Assembly (NCBI GenBank): GCA_028714335.1
Contig: JAQTMM010000008.1
Span: 1 to 44,870 of the forward strand
DNA: 44,870 bases
Source: Dehalococcoidales bacterium
GTDB lineage: Bacteria; Chloroflexota; Dehalococcoidia; Dehalococcoidales; RBG-16-60-22
Reading direction: 5' to 3'
This document shows, in pieces, positions 40,344 through 44,870 of the stretch; within the stretch, counting starts at the first letter, position 1; each line of letters starts with the position of its first letter. The position numbers were made by a program, and so were the translations under genes. The notes beneath the pieces were generated by a model, which was not told the DNA's origin, did no database searches, and was given only the letters and a program-made list of their open reading frames with translations.

Positions 40344-41516
40344 ATGGAATTAATCATCCAAAGTACAGAATTCCAGATGAGCCTGTTGATGTTTGTAGCT
40401 TTGGCAGGTTATTTGATTGCATACCGTATAAATCAATCGGCAGTAGTCGGTATTATTATCGCCGGTATAATCGTAGGTCCCAGCCTGCTTAACTGGATAA
40501 CTTACACCGACTTTGTTTCCAGCCTGGCACACCTCGGCGCCATTGTTCTGTTGTTCACTATTGGGCTTGAGTTCAATATCAGCGATATATTTAAAGTCAA
40601 GTATTTCATCATCGCTTTATTTGGCGTTATCGTGCCAGCTGTTTGCGGTTACTTTTTAGCCATAGTATGCGGGTTTGATTTCAAAGAAGCAATCTTTATC
40701 GGCACCGCGCTTACCGCCACCAGCATTGCACTGACGGCTAATGTACTGCGGGAAATGGGGAAACTGCAAACAACCGTCGCCAAAGCGATTATTGGCGCGG
40801 CGGTAATTGATGATGTACTGGCTTTATTAGCGCTATCGGTTACCGAAGGGATGGTCACAGGTGATTTATCTGCCACTATCATACTTGTCACCACGGCTAA
40901 AGCGATTGGATTTATCATCGCGGGAATTCTGGCCGGCAAGTTTATTTTTAGCAAGTTATTAGTACGATTAGATCGCATGGAGATGTGCAAAAAATTCCCT
41001 GAATCAATCTTCATCGCCACAATTATGATTGCTTTTCTTTATGCCGTGGCAGCCAGGTTGGTCGGATTATCCGCCATCGTCGGCTCGTTCCTTGCCGGAG
41101 CTTCATTTGCCCGTGTAAAACTAACGCATGGCCATGTGTTTAGAGAAGGCGCAGAACATCTTCAAATTATATTCGCTTCAATTTTCTTCGTCTCACTGGG
41201 AATTATTATGGACTTACGCAGTGTTAACACCTTTGTTATCTGGTTCGTGGTAGTTTTGATTGTGGTGGCTTTGGTCACTAAACTCATCGGATGCGGGCTG
41301 CCAGCATTTCTGCAAAAGATGAGCTTGAAGGATTCATTAACCATCGGGATTGGCATGTCGCCACGCGCAGAAGTTGCTATGATTATCGCCCTTATCGGAT
41401 TAGATCAAAATTTAATAACGCAAAACACTTACACCGCGCTGGTCATTATGAGTATTGTAACCGCCATCATCCCACCGTTTATTTTAAGAAGATGGTTTGC
41501 TAAACAAATAAAGTAA
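40344..41516 (+). CDS. CPA2-family cation:proton antiporter (KefB-like)
   Basis: A 390-residue membrane protein with about 12 hydrophobic helices. INQSAVVGIIIAGIIVGPS and AHLGAIVLLFTIGLEFN are the N-terminal repeat, AVIDDVLALLALSVTEG carries the proposed ion-binding Asp pair, and GIGMSPRAEVAMIIALIG closes it. There is no C-terminal TrkA-N domain, which KefB proteins carry, so it is closer to NapA/GerN antiporters for Na+ or K+. No ribosome-binding site precedes the ATG at 40344, and the promoter -10 ends only eight bases before it. An upstream ATG (40326) overlaps that -10 box. Confidence 0.9.
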   Translation: MELIIQSTEFQMSLLMFVALAGYLIAYRINQSAVVGIIIAGIIVGPSLLNWITYTDFVSSLAHLGAIVLLFTIGLEFNISDIFKVKYFIIALFGVIVPAVCGYFLAIVCGFDFKEAIFIGTALTATSIALTANVLREMGKLQTTVAKAIIGAAVIDDVLALLALSVTEGMVTGDLSATIILVTTAKAIGFIIAGILAGKFIFSKLLVRLDRMEMCKKFPESIFIATIMIAFLYAVAARLVGLSAIVGSFLAGASFARVKLTHGHVFREGAEHLQIIFASIFFVSLGIIMDLRSVNTFVIWFVVVLIVVALVTKLIGCGLPAFLQKMSLKDSLTIGIGMSPRAEVAMIIALIGLDQNLITQNTYTALVIMSIVTAIIPPFILRRWFAKQIK

Positions 41517-41611
41517 GTCACTTCTATTCTGCATTGCAGATCTTTCCATCCATTACGTTCATCAATATGGCACATGTTATCAATTTTTATTTAAAAATAG
41601 AATTAATTCTG

Positions 41612-41641
41612 TTGCGAACTAATCACGATTTATCGTATAAT
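41612..41641 (+). promoter_or_regulatory. Promoter of tRNA-Arg, probably also of porCDAB
   Basis: TTGCGA (41612-41617), an 18-bp spacer and TATAAT (41636-41641). The transcript start is near 41648, five bases before the tRNA at 41653. The remaining intergenic sequence after 41516 shows nothing else. Confidence 0.65.
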
Positions 41642-41652
41642 TTTAGTAATTA

Positions 41653-41725
41653 GCCCCTGTAGCTCAGGTGGATAGAGCGCCAGCCTCCGGAGCTGGTTGC
41701 GAGCGTTCGAGTCGCTCCAGGGGCA
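41653..41725 (+). tRNA. tRNA-Arg (anticodon CCG)
   Basis: The acceptor stem GCCCCTG (41653-41659) pairs with CAGGGGC (41718-41724), with A at 41725. The anticodon arm is CCAGC-CTCCGGA-GCTGG with CCG, reading CGG. CCA is not encoded, unlike in the two tRNA-Ser genes. It lies 21 bp upstream of porC. Confidence 0.95.
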
Positions 41726-41746
41726 GTTTTTAGTTACGGAGCAGAT

Positions 41747-42310
41747 ATGACTCAAGAAAAAAGCCTAGTCGAAATCCGGTGGCATGGGCGTGGCGGTCAG
41801 GGCGCGGTAACGACGACTGAAATGCTGGCTCGGGCAGCTATCGCAGAAGGTAAATACGCCCAAGCCTTCCCTAGTTTTGGACCTGAAAGACGAGGAGCGC
41901 CTGTTCAAGCCTTCAACCGCGTTGACAGTAAAAAACCGGTACGCATAAGAGCAGATATCACCGAACCTGATTACGTCGTTGTCCTTGACCCCAGCCTCCT
42001 CGACAAAGTTAATGTGACCTCCGGGCTGAAAAAGGGTGGATATGTCATCGTTAATACGAGAAAATCCGCCGGTGGAATCAAATCCGAATTCAAGATTGAT
42101 TATCCCGTGGCTACGGTAAACGCCAGTAAAATCGCCCGCGAAGTTTTGGGGGTCAATATCGTCAATACCACCATGCTGGGCGCAGTCATTAAGATAACCA
42201 ATGTTATTGACAAAAAGTCCATAAATGAACCAATTGAATTACGCTTCGGCAAGATAGCCGATCGTAACATAAAAGCAATGGAAACCGGTTACGAACAAGT
42301 AGCAGTTTAG
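41747..42310 (+). CDS. porC: 2-oxoacid:ferredoxin oxidoreductase, gamma subunit
   Basis: A 187-residue gamma subunit of a pyruvate (or 2-ketoisovalerate) ferredoxin oxidoreductase. VEIRWHGRGGQGAVTTTEML is the family signature, then FPSFGPERRGAPVQAFNRV and MLGAVIKITNVIDK. The complex oxidatively decarboxylates the 2-oxoacid to acyl-CoA, reducing ferredoxin. The start is ATG at 41747 with GGAG. It is the first gene of the order gamma, delta, alpha, beta, likely read from the tRNA-Arg promoter. Confidence 0.94.
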   Translation: MTQEKSLVEIRWHGRGGQGAVTTTEMLARAAIAEGKYAQAFPSFGPERRGAPVQAFNRVDSKKPVRIRADITEPDYVVVLDPSLLDKVNVTSGLKKGGYVIVNTRKSAGGIKSEFKIDYPVATVNASKIAREVLGVNIVNTTMLGAVIKITNVIDKKSINEPIELRFGKIADRNIKAMETGYEQVAV

Positions 42311-42319
42311 GAGCAGCAA

Positions 42320-42613
42320 ATGGCAAAATCCGAAAATGAGATGACCTGGAAAGATGTGGAAATAGGTTGTATCGTTACCGAGCCTGGCGGAGCTAAAGCT
42401 TACGAGAGTGGCACCTGGCGTTCCCAGCGCCCGACCTATAATTTTAATAAATGCATTAAGTGCGGACTTTGCTCGTTGTACTGTCCGGAAGGCTGTATCG
42501 ATAAAAACAAAGACGGATACTTTGAAGCCGACCTGTTTTACTGCAAAGGCTGCGGGGTCTGCGCCCGTGAGTGCTGGACAAAGGTAATAACAATGGTTGA
42601 GGAGGTGGAGTAA
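42320..42613 (+). CDS. porD: 2-oxoacid:ferredoxin oxidoreductase, delta subunit (2[4Fe-4S])
   Basis: A 97-residue ferredoxin subunit with two clusters: CIKCGLCSLYCPEGC and CKGCGVCARECWTKVI. In the second cluster the residue after the last Cys is Trp instead of the usual Pro, a minor variant. The N-terminal 40 residues (WKDVEIGCIVTEPGGAKAY) are the delta-specific extension. It lies 9 bp after porC. The stop overlaps the porA start (TAATGG). Confidence 0.94.
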   Translation: MAKSENEMTWKDVEIGCIVTEPGGAKAYESGTWRSQRPTYNFNKCIKCGLCSLYCPEGCIDKNKDGYFEADLFYCKGCGVCARECWTKVITMVEEVE

Positions 42614-43788
42614 TGGCAACCAGAATAGGCGTTGAAGTTTCCATCGCAGTAGCTGATGCAGTCAAGTTATGCAACCCCGATGTCATCGCAGCATATCCCA
42701 TTACCCCGCAAACTCATATCGTCGAACACCTAGCCGAACTCGTAGCCAACGGCGAACTGGATGCCGAGTATATACCGGTAGAATCGGAGCATTCCGCTAT
42801 GAGTGCTTGTTTAGGCTCGGCGGCTACCGGCGCGCGCACTTTCACCGCTACGGCAAGCCAGGGTTTAGCGCTTATGAATGAAGTCGTCTATGTTGCGTCG
42901 GCAATGCGACTGCCAGTTATCATGGCAGTAGCCAACCGTTCTCTTTCGGCGCCGTTAAGTATCTGGTGCGACCATTCTGATATGATGTCCGTCCGCGATA
43001 CCGGCTGGATTCAGATAATCACGGAAAACGGCCAGCAAGCCGTGGATAACACCATCATCTCTTTTAGAGTAGGTGAAGACCCGCAGGTACTGCTACCGGT
43101 GATGGTGCATCTGGACGGCTTTAACCTGACTCACGTTGTAGAGCCGATAATGATACCTGACCAGGCAGAAGTAGATAAATATCTGCCCAAAAATAGATTT
43201 CCTCTACCCCTGAACCCCGATAAACCGGTGGCTATGGGCGGATTCGCCGCCCCGGCTATCTTCATGGAGACCAAATGGGCACAGGAAGTTAATATCCAGA
43301 ATTCCAAAAAGGTCATTCTGCAAGCCTGGGATGAATTTAATAAAATATTCGGTAGGAAATACGAACCCATCGAGAAGTATCAATCTGACGGAGCCAAAAC
43401 CCTCATCTTAACCGTTGGCAGCAGCGGTGAGACAGCTTCCGTTGCCGTTGACGAGTTAAAGAAAGAGGGTATGGATGTCGGGCAGGTAAGGATACGCCTC
43501 TGGCGCCCATTCCCGTTTGAAGAATTACGGGAAGCCGTTAAGGGCGCCGACGTACTCATCGTCATGGATAGGGCGATATCCTTTGGCGGGCCGGGCGGAC
43601 CGATAGCCTCCGAAGTTAAAGCCGCTCTCTATAACCAGGCGAAAAAACCCAATGTCGTTAACTACGTTATCAGCCTGGGCGGCAGAGATACCACGGTATC
43701 CGACTTTAAGAACATCATTAAACAGGGTGTTGGAATCGCCGAAAAAGGCAGTAAGAACGAATACGAGATTTACGGGGTGAGAGGATAA
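42613..43788 (+). CDS. porA: 2-oxoacid:ferredoxin oxidoreductase, alpha subunit
   Basis: A 391-residue alpha subunit. AAYPITPQTHIVEHLAEL is the substrate/pyrimidine-domain signature, then YIPVESEHSAMSACLGSAAT, TASQGLALMNEVVYVASAMR and a C-terminal transketolase-like domain (VGQVRIRLWRPFPFEELREA). It pairs with porB to bind thiamine diphosphate. The start shares one base with the porD stop and the stop is joined to the porB ATG. Pyruvate is the most likely substrate. 2-ketoisovalerate cannot be excluded from sequence alone. Confidence 0.95.
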   Translation: MATRIGVEVSIAVADAVKLCNPDVIAAYPITPQTHIVEHLAELVANGELDAEYIPVESEHSAMSACLGSAATGARTFTATASQGLALMNEVVYVASAMRLPVIMAVANRSLSAPLSIWCDHSDMMSVRDTGWIQIITENGQQAVDNTIISFRVGEDPQVLLPVMVHLDGFNLTHVVEPIMIPDQAEVDKYLPKNRFPLPLNPDKPVAMGGFAAPAIFMETKWAQEVNIQNSKKVILQAWDEFNKIFGRKYEPIEKYQSDGAKTLILTVGSSGETASVAVDELKKEGMDVGQVRIRLWRPFPFEELREAVKGADVLIVMDRAISFGGPGGPIASEVKAALYNQAKKPNVVNYVISLGGRDTTVSDFKNIIKQGVGIAEKGSKNEYEIYGVRG

Positions 43789-44720
43789 TGGAAAAATACG
43801 CAGTTTACGTCCCCCGACTTATAAATAAGGAAGAAAAGTTTACGGCAGGGCACCGCGCCTGCATCGGCTGCGGTGAGGCGTTAGCTATCCGCCAGGCTTT
43901 TAAAGCGGTGGACAACAATATAATAGTTGTTAACGCCACCGGCTGCGCAGAAATCTTCGGCGGGCAGTTCCCCAACGTTGCCTGGCAAATACCCTGGATT
44001 CACACGTTATTCGAAAATACCGCCGCGGTAGCCTCCGGCGTTGAAGCCGCCTATAAAGCCATGCGGCGCAAGGGTGGTTTAATACCAAAGGATACTAAAA
44101 TAGTAGCCATCGGTGGAGACGGCGGCACCAGCGACATCGGTTTACAGGCACTATCCGGCGCGTTAGAACGCGGTCATGATTTTACCTACATCTGCTTTGA
44201 CAATGAAGCTTATATGAACACCGGCATCCAGCGTTCCTCTTCTACGCCTTTCGGCGCCGCTACCACTACCTCGCCGGCAGGCAAGAAAAGCATTGGGCAG
44301 TTCAGTTGGAAGAAGAATATGCCGGAAATCGCCGCCGCTCATAACGTACCCTACGTAGCTACAGCGACGCACGGTTATCCCTTCGACCTGATGACGAAAG
44401 TGGCTAAAGCCGTAGCGATGCCCGGACCGGCATATCTGCATGTTCTGTCTGTTTGTCCTACAGGCTGGCGTACCGGAACCGATACGATAAACCAGTACGC
44501 CCGTCTTGCCGTTCAAACAGGCGTCTTCCCGCTTTTTGAGGTTGAAAACGGCGTTTATAAAATGACCGTTGAAGTGCCTCAATTACGCCCGGTAACCGAT
44601 TATTTAAAGGGACAAGGCAGGTTCCGTCACCTAAGCGATGACGTAATAGCCAAAATCCAAAAGCGCGTTGAACTGGAATATCAAAAACTACTGGAGAAAA
44701 CAAAACATGGCCGAAAATAA
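43788..44720 (+). CDS. porB: 2-oxoacid:ferredoxin oxidoreductase, beta subunit
   Basis: A 310-residue thiamine-diphosphate subunit. HRACIGCGEALAIRQAF begins the [4Fe-4S] cysteine set, ATGCAEIFGGQFP follows, and the ThDP/Mg motif is IGGDGGTSDIGLQAL to ICFDNEAYMNTG. A third cysteine-bearing loop (LSVCPTGWRTG) fits the remaining cluster ligand. The start overlaps the porA stop. The last 14 nt overlap the following nuoE-like gene. Confidence 0.95.
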   Translation: MEKYAVYVPRLINKEEKFTAGHRACIGCGEALAIRQAFKAVDNNIIVVNATGCAEIFGGQFPNVAWQIPWIHTLFENTAAVASGVEAAYKAMRRKGGLIPKDTKIVAIGGDGGTSDIGLQALSGALERGHDFTYICFDNEAYMNTGIQRSSSTPFGAATTTSPAGKKSIGQFSWKKNMPEIAAAHNVPYVATATHGYPFDLMTKVAKAVAMPGPAYLHVLSVCPTGWRTGTDTINQYARLAVQTGVFPLFEVENGVYKMTVEVPQLRPVTDYLKGQGRFRHLSDDVIAKIQKRVELEYQKLLEKTKHGRK

Positions 44721-44870
44721 GCTTAAAGACGAAGTAAAGCAGCTATTAAAAAAATACCAGAACGATAAATCGGCGCTGATTGATATTCTGCACGATACCC
44801 AGTCAGCTGTCGGCTATCTCCCGCGTGAAGCGCTGGAAGCAATAACCAAAGGCTTGGATATCCCCTTAAG
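44707..44870 (+). CDS. nuoE: NuoE/HndA-like subunit, cut by window edge
   Basis: The N-terminal 54 residues of a thioredoxin-like [2Fe-2S] subunit: MAENKLKDEVKQLLKKY, SALIDILHDTQSAVGYLPRE and ALEAITKGLDIPL resemble the helical start of NuoE. The ATG at 44707 lies 10 nt after GGAG inside the porB end. The cysteine motif lies beyond the window. The overlap with porB suggests a link between 2-oxoacid oxidation and an NAD(P)-reducing or electron-bifurcating module. Confidence 0.8.
   Translation, partial: MAENKLKDEVKQLLKKYQNDKSALIDILHDTQSAVGYLPREALEAITKGLDIPL

Overview
The window reads as a chromosomal segment of an anaerobic bacterium, most likely an uncultured member of the Dehalococcoidia (Chloroflexota). 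This is an inference from gene content and protein character: four-subunit pyruvate-type ferredoxin oxidoreductase, minimal SufBC, sulfide-based homocysteine genes shared with methanogens, rubredoxin and ferritin-like oxygen defences, a type I-beta DAHP synthase and an archaeal-looking ValRS. No ribosomal RNA is present to confirm it. Coding density is very high, genes overlap or abut, and no stretch longer than 300 bases lacks a gene. I see no insertion sequence, prophage or CRISPR array.

Layout. 1-769: 3'-truncated tyrosine recombinase (minus strand), divergent from mfd (973-4416). 4588-6830: lipoprotein, DUF998 membrane protein and aroF. 6834-9845 (minus): coenzyme A precursor genes panC, panB, panD and a DUF2520 dehydrogenase that may be the missing ketopantoate reductase. 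They are driven by a perfect consensus promoter and a leader that ends in a terminator hairpin. 10121-11181: hisA and hisI. 11189-13124 (minus): DUF1385 membrane protein and rpmE-rpmA-rplU. 13184-19062 (minus): a ten-gene run holding ferritin-like protein, SufC, SufB, flavin reductase, rubredoxin, DUF4405 membrane protein, double ferritin-like protein, Rieske protein, CoaE and a GNAT. It looks like an oxygen/iron-sulfur protection operon. 19139-19964: two small membrane-protein genes sharing one symmetric CRP/FNR-like operator. 20380-23288 (minus): COG1900, NIL-ferredoxin, GNAT and UPF0280, the homocysteine-from-sulfide set. 23436-27218: aspS, tig, clpP. 27221-34186 (minus): two tRNA-Ser, dprA, topA, xerC, Xaa-Pro peptidase, PHP phosphoesterase and formyltransferase-fold protein. 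34238-36938: feoA and, convergent, valS. 37065-38948 (minus): a URO-D-fold protein and a cupin, with a helically phased repeat array upstream. 39158-40212: two tiny CxxC proteins flanking an unknown protein. 40344-41516: a CPA2 antiporter, probably leaderless. 41653-44870: tRNA-Arg, porCDAB and the start of a nuoE-like gene.

The most noteworthy signals are regulatory and translational. hisA and rplU lack any usable ATG/GTG/TTG start and appear to begin at ATA or ATT codons behind good ribosome-binding sites. For rplU the promoter geometry excludes the upstream ATGs. A single TGTGA-N6-TCACA palindrome lies exactly 29.5 bp from two divergent -10 boxes. Four (T/A)GTGA direct repeats at 11, 21 and 11 bp spacing sit between the cupin and zinc-ribbon genes. 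The pan operon has a leader/attenuator and a 140-nt coding overlap between the DUF2520 gene and panD.
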